Assembly (NCBI RefSeq): GCF_000473045.1
Contig: NZ_AXAY01000029.1
Span: 61,349 to 125,348 of the forward strand
Length of the DNA: 64,000 bases
From: Bradyrhizobium sp. WSM3983
GTDB taxonomy: Bacteria; Pseudomonadota; Alphaproteobacteria; Rhizobiales; Xanthobacteraceae
Reading direction: 5' to 3'
Shown: positions 45,160-53,024 of the stretch, piece by piece
Layout: each line of letters begins with the position of its first letter
Numbering within the stretch: the stretch's first letter is position 1
Notes under the pieces: model-generated
Databases searched by the model: none
What the model was told of the DNA's origin: nothing
The model's input: the letters and a program-made list of their open reading frames with translations, nothing else
Program-made: the position numbers and the translations under genes

Positions 45160-45981
45160 CTAGCCCGAGTTGCTCCGGAGCGGATTGTCATCGGAGAACT
45201 GGGTCCTATCGGGGAATTTCGCGATGAAACGATCTGGGAATGTTTCCATCCGATCGAGTGCAGCGAGCAGGTGATGAGCCTGCCAAATCGCAGCACCGGT
45301 CATGTAGCGATAGAAAGCCATAACCTCCGAATTGTCCGGCGCGTCGTCAGCCGGATAGAGGTATTGAGTTCCGAGGCCGTTGGGGTGAGAAATCTCGCTC
45401 AGTTTGTCGTAGGTCTGGAGCAGCGACGCCTGGCCTTTGAACGCTTCGGTTGGGTTCGGCCCCGCCATGCTCCAAAGAAATGGATATTTATTGACAAGAT
45501 GGGAGACGTAGTCGACATCCGCAGACTCTAGTTCGCGAAGTGCATCATTGACATGGACCGACTTGATCTTTGCCTCCCCGAGCTTGGAGCCTGCATAGAA
45601 CCTGAAGAACTGCGCCTCCAATCGAGAGAAGTCTCCATCAGACAAACTTTTCTCCATCTTGTCGATGAAGTGTCGGCCCATTGCAATCGTTTCAACAAGC
45701 GCTCTCGCCAGAATGACTGCCGGGACAACGCGATCCGCCTGCATCAATGCGCGCATGCTTTCAATAAGGTCATGCGCGCGTTTGGGGTAGCTGTATGTGA
45801 GCTCGATGATTTCATATGTTACCAGGTTCGGCGAATCCTCAGCGGTCCAACGACGCCGAGCCCATTCGGTTATATCGTGAATGATTTGATTTAATCGTGC
45901 GTCTCGGATCCCCACAACGTCGCCCTTCATTATAGCGCCTGTGATTGAATCGCCGTCCATTTCGGGCCGTTTATCGGTCAT
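45160..45981 (-). CDS. DUF5677-like hypothetical protein
   Basis: A 273-residue helical protein: SYPKRAHDLIESMRALMQADRVVPAVILARALVETIAMGRHFIDKM, then YDKLSEISHPNGLGTQYLYP with the E-x-x-H-P/G pattern common in DUF5677 and other HEPN-like families. ATG 45981 follows GAGGGGGAG; the frame is open further but unlike the family. Possibly an RNase-like or sensor protein; uncertain. Confidence 0.65.
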   Translation of the reverse strand: MTDKRPEMDGDSITGAIMKGDVVGIRDARLNQIIHDITEWARRRWTAEDSPNLVTYEIIELTYSYPKRAHDLIESMRALMQADRVVPAVILARALVETIAMGRHFIDKMEKSLSDGDFSRLEAQFFRFYAGSKLGEAKIKSVHVNDALRELESADVDYVSHLVNKYPFLWSMAGPNPTEAFKGQASLLQTYDKLSEISHPNGLGTQYLYPADDAPDNSEVMAFYRYMTGAAIWQAHHLLAALDRMETFPDRFIAKFPDRTQFSDDNPLRSNSG

Positions 45982-46259
45982 GTGCTCCCCCTCTTCGGTG
46001 GTGCGGATCTGCTGACCCGACCCACGCGAGCTTCCCTCATCTGCGGTCCTGTACCCTGACCTTGGTCGCGTCAAACACGAAGTCAGAGATATGGATGTCG
46101 CGCGTGTGCAATCCCTTCGCGACGCCTCGCTACGGCCGGGCCGGTCGCCCGCATGCGTGACTCGCCGCCTCCTTGGGGCAAAAGCAACTGAGCCCTCGGA
46201 GCATCCAGCTGGTCCTCAATCTCTGATAACGCCAGAATTTATAGTTTCATCATATAGTA

Positions 46260-46271
46260 ATTTCATGAAAT
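46260..46271 (+). promoter_or_regulatory. Palindrome ATTTCATGAAAT before RHH gene
   Basis: A perfect 12-base palindrome in an AT-rich promoter-like stretch (46235-46285), 18 bases before the ATG of the ribbon-helix-helix gene. A likely operator. The rest of 45982-46289 shows no gene. Confidence 0.55.
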
Positions 46272-46289
46272 ATATGGTATTGTGATCTT

Positions 46290-46496
46290 ATGAAAGCGAC
46301 TTTCTCGCAGTCACGCGACGAGATCGATGAGTACCTGCAGATTCAGGTGCCGTCGGTCACGAAGCACCACCTCGGCATTCGGGCTGCGGAGACGCGCGAG
46401 CCGATCCGGGTCGTCGTCCTTCGTGCGCTCAAGGCGTATGGCGTGACCGTCCCCGACGAAGCGATCTCCGACCGTCGAAAGAGGCGGCCGGCATGA
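46290..46496 (+). CDS. Small ribbon-helix-helix-like protein
   Basis: A 68-residue basic protein: IDEYLQIQVPSVTKHHLGIRAAETREPIRVVVLRALKAYGV resembles the strand-helix-helix of RHH DNA-binding proteins. Ends in an ATGA overlap with the MazG gene, so it is the first gene of the RHH-MazG-UDG operon and probably its regulator. Confidence 0.65.
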   Translation: MKATFSQSRDEIDEYLQIQVPSVTKHHLGIRAAETREPIRVVVLRALKAYGVTVPDEAISDRRKRRPA

Positions 46497-47668
46497 CGGA
46501 CGAGTTCACCCCGCTCAGCATTCAGGACTACGTCTCGCAGGCGTCGACCACCGACCAGCGAAGCGACAGCGGTTCGCTCACGTTTCCGCTGCTCGGTCTG
46601 TTTGGCGAGACCGGCAGCCTACTCAGCGAGGTCAAGAAGAAGCAGCGAGATCGAGCCTCATATCTCGGCTATGCAGGCGCGGTCGTCGAGGAATTGGGTG
46701 ACGTACTTTGGTATCTCACTGCAGTAGCCGCGCGCGGCGGGCTGTCTCTCGGCGATATCGCCGGGAATCTAAATCGAGGATATGCGGACTGGCAACACGC
46801 GCCCGATGGTCCGCTTTCATTCGCCTCCCTCCAACCCGCGATAATGACGCGCCGGTTGGAGCCGTCGCCGGAATTCGAGAAGACCATGCTCCAGCTCGCA
46901 GGCGAAGTCGGCCTGTTGGTGACCGACCACGAAGCCGGCCGCTTGACCAATAACCAAGCAGCTTTGGCGGGCCGCCTGGTTGCGATCATGCGAACTTTGA
47001 TTCAGGCCGCGAACGAAGCGGGCGTCACGCTTGAGGCGGCGGCGATCAAGAATCTAAATAAGATCTTCGATCGCTGGCCTCGCGAACGTATCTATCCGAC
47101 GCCGCTTGACGAGTCCGCGGAAGCTGAGGAGCAGTTGCCCCGCGACCTCTACGTCGACGTGTTCGAACGCAAAGTTCGTGGCCAGACCTACGTTTTTCAA
47201 CGCTGCAACGGCCTGAACATTGGCGATCGTCTGACCGACAACGCCATGACCGCCGATGACTACCGCTTTCACGACGTTTTTCACTACGCCTACGTGGCGG
47301 TCTTGACGTGGTCACCTGTCGTCCGCAGTCTTTTCCGCCTCAAGCGCAAAAGCGATCCCAAGATCGACGAGGCACAGGATGGAGCACGCGCCACGCTGAT
47401 CGAAGAGGGCGTGACGACATGGATATTTGGGCAAGCCGTGGCCCTGAATTGCTTCGCCGACGTCAAGGTTGGTGAGTTGCCGTTCGACATGCTCAAGCAT
47501 GTCCGCCAGTTCGTCGCCGGGTATGAAGCGGAGCACATTCCGTTGTGGCTTTGGGAAGAGGCGATCTTGCAGGGCTATGCCGCTTTCCGCTTCCTGCGCG
47601 AGCATCGGCGCGGGCGTCTCCACATCGATACGAATAACCGTCGCCTGACAATCGAGGCACTACCTTGA
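46493..47668 (+). CDS. MazG-like NTP pyrophosphohydrolase with extra C-terminal domain
   Basis: A 391-residue protein. Residues ~30-90 are a MazG all-alpha NTP pyrophosphatase domain: LGLFGETGSLLSEVKKKQ (Glu39, Glu46) and VVEELGDVLWYLTAVAARGG (Glu67, Asp70). Residues ~125-195 look like a second MazG-type repeat, with QLAGEVGLLV and AAIKNLNKIFDRWP. Residues ~215-391 are unlike MazG: DDYRFHDVFHYAYVAVLTW (His260, Asp261, His264) and TLIEEGVTTWIFGQ, suggesting a metal site. It should hydrolyse (d)NTPs to monophosphates; the added domain is unknown. Coupled to RHH upstream and UDG downstream by ATGA overlaps. Confidence 0.8.
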   Translation: MTDEFTPLSIQDYVSQASTTDQRSDSGSLTFPLLGLFGETGSLLSEVKKKQRDRASYLGYAGAVVEELGDVLWYLTAVAARGGLSLGDIAGNLNRGYADWQHAPDGPLSFASLQPAIMTRRLEPSPEFEKTMLQLAGEVGLLVTDHEAGRLTNNQAALAGRLVAIMRTLIQAANEAGVTLEAAAIKNLNKIFDRWPRERIYPTPLDESAEAEEQLPRDLYVDVFERKVRGQTYVFQRCNGLNIGDRLTDNAMTADDYRFHDVFHYAYVAVLTWSPVVRSLFRLKRKSDPKIDEAQDGARATLIEEGVTTWIFGQAVALNCFADVKVGELPFDMLKHVRQFVAGYEAEHIPLWLWEEAILQGYAAFRFLREHRRGRLHIDTNNRRLTIEALP

Positions 47669-48372
47669 AAACGCCGAAGTCCTTTGCGCAAGCCCTCGCC
47701 GAAACCCACCTCCCTTCGGTGTTCAACCCTTATGCCGATTGTTGTCCTGCTCATGATCGAGCAGATGCGGCGCGCATCCGGCGGCGGAATCTTGTGCGCT
47801 GTCTGGACGCAGCCCTGACAGCGCATGTCGACACGATCTGGATCGCCCGCGATTTGGGCTATCGCGGCGGCCGCAGAACGGGCGTACCGCTGACCGACGA
47901 GGTCCATTTGGCCCAGGCTGCGGCGCTGATGGGCGGGATAGTACTGGATCGCGCGACAAAAGGTCCGGTGGTTGCTGAGCGGACCGCCGCCATCGTCTGG
48001 AGCGTGCTAACTCGAATCGGCGAACCCGCCGTGTTGTGGAATATATTTCCTCTTCATCCGCACGAGGCCGATGACCCCTTCTCGAATCGCTGCCACACAA
48101 GGGTCGAGCGCGAAGCCACGTGGCCGTTGCTCACGGCTCTCATTGCAATGATCAAGCCGCGCCGGATTGTCGCGATCGGCCGCGACGCCGGCATGGCGCT
48201 AAACGGGCTTGATATAGCGGTCGAGATCATCCGCCATCCAAGTTATGGCGGCCAGGCCGAGTTCATCTCGGGCGTCAATCACATCTACGGTCTCGCAGCC
48301 GACGATGACGACGAACAGACGCTCGAGCTTCCCTTCTGCGAGCCTCAAGCCGCAAGAGGGACTGCTGCCTGA
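47665..48372 (+). CDS. Uracil-DNA-glycosylase-superfamily protein
   Basis: A 235-residue protein of the UDG fold. Motif A is FNPYADCCPAHD (Asn21, Pro22, Tyr23 region), DTIWIARDLGYRGGRRTGVPLTDE is the following strand-loop, and VLWNIFPLHPHE resembles a glycosylase strand. The second motif is IIRHPSYGGQAEF with His191 as the expected catalytic/minor-groove His. It differs from family 1 (GQDPYH). Would excise uracil or a related base from DNA, or bind it. Shares an ATGA overlap with the MazG gene and overlaps the convergent thymidylate-synthase-like gene at its end by 28 bases. Confidence 0.75.
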   Translation: MKTPKSFAQALAETHLPSVFNPYADCCPAHDRADAARIRRRNLVRCLDAALTAHVDTIWIARDLGYRGGRRTGVPLTDEVHLAQAAALMGGIVLDRATKGPVVAERTAAIVWSVLTRIGEPAVLWNIFPLHPHEADDPFSNRCHTRVEREATWPLLTALIAMIKPRRIVAIGRDAGMALNGLDIAVEIIRHPSYGGQAEFISGVNHIYGLAADDDDEQTLELPFCEPQAARGTAA

Positions 48373-49127
48373 TCGAACTTTGCGATCATCGCAGTAATGT
48401 CGGACCGGCTCGCGGCCTTTCCGTTGCGGCGGGGTTGGTCGATTTCGGCATGGGTGGAAATGACGGTGAGCCCGCCGACTTTTAAGTCCGCCTCGTGAGC
48501 GACAAAGTCCATCAGGCGGCCAAGGCCGATCAGGTTGCCCAGCAGCTTTTCGATATAGAAGTGATTGCGATACATCGCGGTCAAGGTCAGCGTCTTTTCT
48601 GTGCCAGGTATGACCTTGAAGCTTATGAAACTGAGGCACTGTCCGCCATAAGGCGAATTATCGACGTCCCTGACCGGATCGAACAGCGACAGTTCGAACT
48701 TGTTCAGAGCCCGCACGCCCTCGTTTTTCAGGCGTCCGACGATATCCCAGAGCTGATTGGGCGCGTCACCCTCGGCCACCGGGTATTGAATCATGCGCTC
48801 GAAATAGTAACCGGACCAGCGTTCGCTTCGCCGAACCTTCTTCAGAACATTGTCGCGGAAAATGTCGAAAAAGGCAGGTGCGCCGTAGCGGCGATAAAGG
48901 CCGACCGGAAAAATGGTGTTCGCCACCGTCTCCACCGACTTGTCGCAGTCGGACAGGAACCCGTCGACGACCGCTATTCGGGCATCCGCCAGCGTTGCAT
49001 GGGCGATCGGATTTGCGATGTCGATGATCACATTGTAGGCCGAGTGGCCCGGTCGATCATCGACGGCGCGCACGGCTTCGCGCCAAGCGCTCGCGCAGTC
49101 AGGCTGCGATGGGATCGGCAGGTACAT
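48345..49127 (-). CDS. Thymidylate-synthase-fold protein
   Basis: A 260-residue protein resembling thymidylate synthase/dCMP-hydroxymethylase enzymes. The candidate catalytic Cys164 is in YGGQCLSFISFKV, then LTLTAMYRNHFYIEKLLGNLIGLGRLMDFVAHEADLKVGGLTVISTHAEID, matching the Arg, Asn, and Asp/His-bearing helix-strand of the family (Arg187, Asn198, His226). The first half has TIFPVGLYRRYGAPAF and SGYYFERMIQYP. The folate/dUMP residues are only partly conserved, so the substrate may differ. ATG 49127 has a perfect GGAGG seven bases upstream and lies inside the end of the protease gene. Confidence 0.75.
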   Translation of the reverse strand: MYLPIPSQPDCASAWREAVRAVDDRPGHSAYNVIIDIANPIAHATLADARIAVVDGFLSDCDKSVETVANTIFPVGLYRRYGAPAFFDIFRDNVLKKVRRSERWSGYYFERMIQYPVAEGDAPNQLWDIVGRLKNEGVRALNKFELSLFDPVRDVDNSPYGGQCLSFISFKVIPGTEKTLTLTAMYRNHFYIEKLLGNLIGLGRLMDFVAHEADLKVGGLTVISTHAEIDQPRRNGKAASRSDITAMIAKFDQAAVPLAA

Positions 49128-49785
49128 CGACCTCCTCCAACAAAGTTGCGGCCGCATAAATGCGTGGGCCAAGAAATTGCTCCGTGAGCCAGCCGTAACC
49201 CGCATCGCCCCAGCTCGGCCCCCAACTATTGCGCACCAGGACGGCACGCTGGCCGTCAACCTTGCCGTGACCGACCGCAATGACGGCATGGCGTCGGTCA
49301 GGTTCCGGTTGCTCGCCGGGCGCCGGATCGACGACGCCTTGAGGGTTCCGTTGATAAAAGGCGCGCGACAGCATCGTCAGGACGATCACAGGGCGCCCCT
49401 GATCCAATTCCTGCATGACGCGGTCGATCGAGTGGGTGGCGGCCGCGCCGTTGCGGCCGAACAGCTTGCCGATCTTGCGTGGCGGCGCCCATGACGCTGC
49501 ATCTGCGGGCGTTGCCGATAGATAGGGCCAGGCGCTCTCTTCGGGTTGCCCGTCCTCACGGAGCGCCTCCAGCATCGAGGACAACAGTGCGCCGGTGTTC
49601 GGCATCCGGCCCGCACGCCGCTGTGCTTGAAAGAAGGCATATTCGCAGGACAATGGCACCCAACCGTCACGTAGAGCGGCGTGTGCATCGCTCGCCGCGA
49701 AGGCAAGACAGGTAGGGCGTGCTCCTTGATTGCGGGCAGCACCAAAAGAAGCCCGCAGATCGGCCGATATCGTAATGTCGCTCAT
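49099..49785 (-). CDS. Papain-family (C1) cysteine protease, no prodomain
   Basis: A 228-residue protein with all papain catalytic positions: Gln20 and Cys26 in ARNQGARPTCLAFAASDAH, His166 in RRHAVIAVGHG and Asn186 in VRNSWGPSWGDAGYGWL. There is no signal peptide and no inhibitory prodomain, so it should be cytoplasmic and active when folded. The gene overlaps by four bases (ATGA) with an upstream ImmA/IrrE gene that carries a chagasin-like inhibitor domain, and by 29 bases with the TS-like gene downstream. It may be a controlled effector. Confidence 0.85.
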   Translation of the reverse strand: MSDITISADLRASFGAARNQGARPTCLAFAASDAHAALRDGWVPLSCEYAFFQAQRRAGRMPNTGALLSSMLEALREDGQPEESAWPYLSATPADAASWAPPRKIGKLFGRNGAAATHSIDRVMQELDQGRPVIVLTMLSRAFYQRNPQGVVDPAPGEQPEPDRRHAVIAVGHGKVDGQRAVLVRNSWGPSWGDAGYGWLTEQFLGPRIYAAATLLEEVDVPADPIAA

Positions 49786-50795
49786 GCCGCCTCAAGCAGC
49801 CTCCGCCGTTCGGCGCGCGAAAGTCCCTCTTGCTCAGGACCGGTGAGATCAACGTCCACGGCAAGGGTCGCAAGCGGCGGATCGGGATCCCATGGTCGAC
49901 GTTCGTCGATCGCGAGCCGTCCGCGATAAGTGTCCGGTGGCGTTGCCGTCACGCGCCTGATGACAGGACCGCCGACGCCGTCGGCGTCAATCGCCTGCAG
50001 GTCATCGCGAACGACGGCGAACCCGCTCTCCTTGAGCTGATCGATGTCCCAGAGATAGCCTCCGCCGCTGTGTTCTTCGAGCCGGAGAGCAAACAGATCA
50101 TTGCGACTTCCGTCGATGCGCGCTCCTGCGTCGCGCTCGGTAAGCAGCCAGACATCGCCGCGGTAATCTTGCGGCTGGTAGGCCTCAAGCAGGGCGACTT
50201 TCATCTCACGCGGTTGGGTCTGAAGAAGCTCCCGGGCCTGCGCCGCCTGGATGAGCCTGTGGCGGGCGAGCGTCCAGCAAGTCGCCTCGTAACTCGCGCC
50301 GATCCGCAACGAAAGCTGGTAGACCGCACTCGGTCGCCGAAAATCGGGAACGGTCCAGCCCTGACGAGCCGCATGCCAAGCGACGAGCCACCGCGGCATC
50401 ATGAACTCGACCGCGAATGCGTCGGCCTCAACCTCCTGAAAGTCACCGGTCGGCTGCGCTTGCAGCGGCATCCTTCGCAGAATGCTTTCATCATCGAGAC
50501 TGGGCTGATGCTGCAGGCGGAAGTGACCGAGCTCATGGGCCGCTGTGAACCGTTGAATGCTCATCGGACGCTGCGTCGTCACGAGGACACCGGGCCCAGG
50601 ATCGTTCAGATAAGCACCGAGGAGCCCTTGCAGGGGCCGCACGAGCAGGGGCAAATCCAGGGCATGGATGGCCGCGAAGACATCGACGCTGCCGCCAGCC
50701 GCCTCGATCTGCTGACGCAGGCCAAGCTGCTGATGCAGCCGGGCCGCGGCCATCGTGCCGGCACGTACCGCGCTCGGATAATCCGCGGCCACCAT
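49782..50795 (-). CDS. ImmA/IrrE metallopeptidase with C-terminal chagasin-like (I42) domain
   Basis: A 337-residue protein. Residues ~80-140 are an ImmA/IrrE-type zinc peptidase: RFTAAHELGHFRLQHQ (H87-E-L-G-H91) and VEADAFAVEFMMPRWLV (third ligand). Residues ~214-317 look like chagasin, the inhibitor of papain-family proteases: EEHSGGGYLWD matches the NPTTGYxW loop, ADGVGGPVIR the GxGG loop, and LAIDERRPWDPDPPLATLAVDVDL the RPW loop. This is an unusual fusion. Its stop overlaps the protease gene; the XRE regulator ends two bases upstream. Confidence 0.8.
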   Translation of the reverse strand: MVAADYPSAVRAGTMAAARLHQQLGLRQQIEAAGGSVDVFAAIHALDLPLLVRPLQGLLGAYLNDPGPGVLVTTQRPMSIQRFTAAHELGHFRLQHQPSLDDESILRRMPLQAQPTGDFQEVEADAFAVEFMMPRWLVAWHAARQGWTVPDFRRPSAVYQLSLRIGASYEATCWTLARHRLIQAAQARELLQTQPREMKVALLEAYQPQDYRGDVWLLTERDAGARIDGSRNDLFALRLEEHSGGGYLWDIDQLKESGFAVVRDDLQAIDADGVGGPVIRRVTATPPDTYRGRLAIDERRPWDPDPPLATLAVDVDLTGPEQEGLSRAERRRLLEAA

Positions 50796-50797
50796 GA

Positions 50798-51169
50798 TTA
50801 GCCTCCCGCGGCGCGCGACCGAGCGCGCAGGTATTCGGCGAAACGTCCGAGCTCGGTGCGGTCCTGCTCCGACAGGTCGGCCGCCTTGCGCGCCAGGTGG
50901 GCCACATCGATCGGCAGGCTCGCTGCAGCGTCCTCCCCGGTGAAATAGCCCACTGGCTGACGGTATAGCTTGGCAAGCCGGGCGAGTTCGATCGCCTCGA
51001 CACGGCGCTGACCGTTCTCGATATCCGTGAGCGCCGTTCGCGGGATCTTCAAATAGGTCGCGACTTCTTCCTGTTTGAGGCCGAGATACTTGCGAGCTTC
51101 ACGTAGCCGATCGCCCAGAAGCCGGCGCGCTTCGTCATCGTTATCCTGATGAACTGCGAGTTCGGTCAT
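50798..51169 (-). CDS. XRE-family regulator of the protease operon
   Basis: A 123-residue regulator: LREARKYLGLKQEEVATYLKIPRTALTDIENGQRRVEAIELARLAKLYRQPVGYF is a Cro/C1 helix-turn-helix; the C-terminal VAHLARKAADLSEQDRTELGRFAEYLRAR is helical. ImmA/IrrE enzymes classically cut XRE repressors encoded next to them, so this is a likely target of the following gene. Shares an ATGA overlap with the carrier-like gene before it. Confidence 0.88.
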   Translation of the reverse strand: MTELAVHQDNDDEARRLLGDRLREARKYLGLKQEEVATYLKIPRTALTDIENGQRRVEAIELARLAKLYRQPVGYFTGEDAAASLPIDVAHLARKAADLSEQDRTELGRFAEYLRARSRAAGG

Positions 51170-51510
51170 GATTTCGCTCCTTTCTTCTTCGTCCACTCTT
51201 TCTCCAAACGGGGCAGTAGCTGACCGAGTGCGCTGTCGACCGAAGTATATCCACCTGCGCGGACGACGCTCTCAGACAGCTCGAAGCCGACGATCGGTTC
51301 AACAGCGCATAGGATTGAAACGACCACCAACGAGTCCACGTGAACGGGTGCTTTGGCGATACCTGCCGGTGCCGCCGGCAGGGCCATGCCTCTAATCGAC
51401 GCTTCGATCTTCACGGCCTCGACCAGTTCGTCGCGCAGTTTTGCCTCGACGGCGGCCAAGGGGAATGACGCAATCTTGACGGGTGGCGGGGTGAGTGTGG
51501 CGGTTGTCAT
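51166..51510 (-). CDS. Acyl-carrier-protein-like small protein
   Basis: A 114-residue protein whose C-terminal part resembles an acyl carrier protein: HVDSLVVVSILCAVEPIVGFELSESVVRAGGYTSVDSALGQL has DSL at 59-61, with Ser60 in the place of the phosphopantetheine attachment serine, followed by the expected helix and loop. The N-terminus is a longer, Ala/Pro-rich helix region. If modified, it would carry an acyl or aminoacyl group. Whether it is modified is unknown. First gene of the operon running to 48345. Confidence 0.5.
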   Translation of the reverse strand: MTTATLTPPPVKIASFPLAAVEAKLRDELVEAVKIEASIRGMALPAAPAGIAKAPVHVDSLVVVSILCAVEPIVGFELSESVVRAGGYTSVDSALGQLLPRLEKEWTKKKGAKS

Positions 51511-51596
51511 CGCTGTGTCTTTCTGGGACCCGTAGCGAATATAATGTCTGATTTTCCGACATGCAAGAGGTATTTAACGCCTTCGGTCGAGGCGCG

Positions 51597-52919
51597 TCAG
51601 TGCCCGACGCGATGCAATCGAAAGAGCTTCACGAAGAAATCGGTAATCCTCAATTCGGCCCCGTCGCCGACCAGCTCGTTCGCTCCGAAACGGTAGACCT
51701 CATATCCGGCCAGGCGCAACTCGCGGTCGGCCGAGACCATGTCGGCATAGACCTTCAACGATGGATGCTCATTCTCCGAGAAATGGTGCTTTCCGTCCAC
51801 CTCCAGCACGATGCGTTGGCGCCCGGGGAGGAGCAGCAAAAAATCCATACGCTGGCGCGGAAGAGGGAGGCGATGGCGCAGAGTTTTCACGACAGCGGGG
51901 TCATAGTGAAGATAGACTTGCGGAAGTAGTGCGGGCAGCGCCTCGGCGAGGACGGATCGATAGGCCTTGAAGTACGTGGCGAAGAGCTTGCGCTCTGCGT
52001 CTGAAGCCAAGGATTCCTGAAGGCGCGCGCCAAGATTCGCTGCATTGGCCCCAGGGGTGACGTCCTTCCACCAAGCGACGAGTTCGGACCAGAGCAGGCC
52101 GTTTGAACTGATCGGCCGGTCGTAGACCAGGCAGCTCTCCTCGCCGGAAAGAATGACGATGTCGTTGTTTACGGCGTCGGCGAAGCCGATTTCCGGCTTG
52201 GGCCCGCGCGAGGCGAAGATCAAGTTCTTGGGTCGACCACCGACTCCGCGCGCGAGGGGGCGGAAGCCGAAGATCGGGTGACCAGAGAGTTCGCTTTCCT
52301 GCGCCAGCTCGTATCCATCGCGCGCAAGGACTTTGTTGAGCGCGGCGACCGTCTGCAATTGCTCCTCTCCCGACCGAGAAAGGGGGTGAACAGCTTCTTC
52401 GAGCAGTGCACCGAACCGGGCTCTGGAGCAGTCGAATGCGCCGATTTCGCCGAACAGATATTCAACCGACCAATCACCGGGATTATGATCCATGTGCCGA
52501 TCGATCTGATCGCGCAGGCTTCGACCCTTGCTCCCGAGGAAGTCTTCAATAGGTGTGGAGAGGGGGAAGTAGCGTCCGACCATCTCCACCGTGCCACGCT
52601 CGCCAGCGAGGTCATCTCCGAAGATCCGCGCGACGTCGCGCCGGGTGATGTGGCTTAGAGGCGGGTCGCTGGCTTCCAGCACCTTGCGACCGGCCTCGTC
52701 GAGGGGGATGTCTCCGCGCTGAGCCGCAAACTTCAAGGCCAGCCGCGCCAATTCCTCCTCGGTGAAGTTGGCGAGCGCGAGGTCGATACGCTGGCGCTTT
52801 GAGAGACCCTCGCCGGTTGGCACGACCAGCCCGGCGATTCGTAGCGGCGCCTCGCTCAGCTCTGCGTGGGTCATCGGCTGCAGTACACCGGCGATAAGGC
52901 TATGAAGGTTGGTGGCCAT
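51597..52919 (-). CDS. AbiJ-NTD3-like protein fused to a PD-(D/E)xK nuclease domain
   Basis: A 440-residue protein. Residues ~88-218 are like the AbiJ-type module at 37804: LSHITRRDVARIFGDDLAGE, GRSLRDQIDRHMDHNPGDWSVEYL, EEAVHPLSRSGEEQLQTVAALNKVL and LSGHPIF. The C-terminus has a nuclease core: RQRMDFLLLLPGRQRIVLEVDGKHHFSE with Asp359, Glu373 and the DGKHH lysine, then DRELRLAGYEVYRFGANEL, as in DUF559/Vsr-like nucleases. The N-terminal 85 residues (LIAGVLQPMTHAELSEAPLRIAG) are a separate module. ATG 52919 is preferred. Likely a phage-triggered DNase. Confidence 0.75.
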   Translation of the reverse strand: MATNLHSLIAGVLQPMTHAELSEAPLRIAGLVVPTGEGLSKRQRIDLALANFTEEELARLALKFAAQRGDIPLDEAGRKVLEASDPPLSHITRRDVARIFGDDLAGERGTVEMVGRYFPLSTPIEDFLGSKGRSLRDQIDRHMDHNPGDWSVEYLFGEIGAFDCSRARFGALLEEAVHPLSRSGEEQLQTVAALNKVLARDGYELAQESELSGHPIFGFRPLARGVGGRPKNLIFASRGPKPEIGFADAVNNDIVILSGEESCLVYDRPISSNGLLWSELVAWWKDVTPGANAANLGARLQESLASDAERKLFATYFKAYRSVLAEALPALLPQVYLHYDPAVVKTLRHRLPLPRQRMDFLLLLPGRQRIVLEVDGKHHFSENEHPSLKVYADMVSADRELRLAGYEVYRFGANELVGDGAELRITDFFVKLFRLHRVGH

Positions 52920-53024
52920 GGACAACTAGACTAGGCGACAAGGCGTTCCTCTTCTGTACCACGCCTCTCCTCGCCCTCTCCTTCCGGAGAAGGCGTGCGA
53001 GGGAGGCTCTTACGAGAGTCACGA

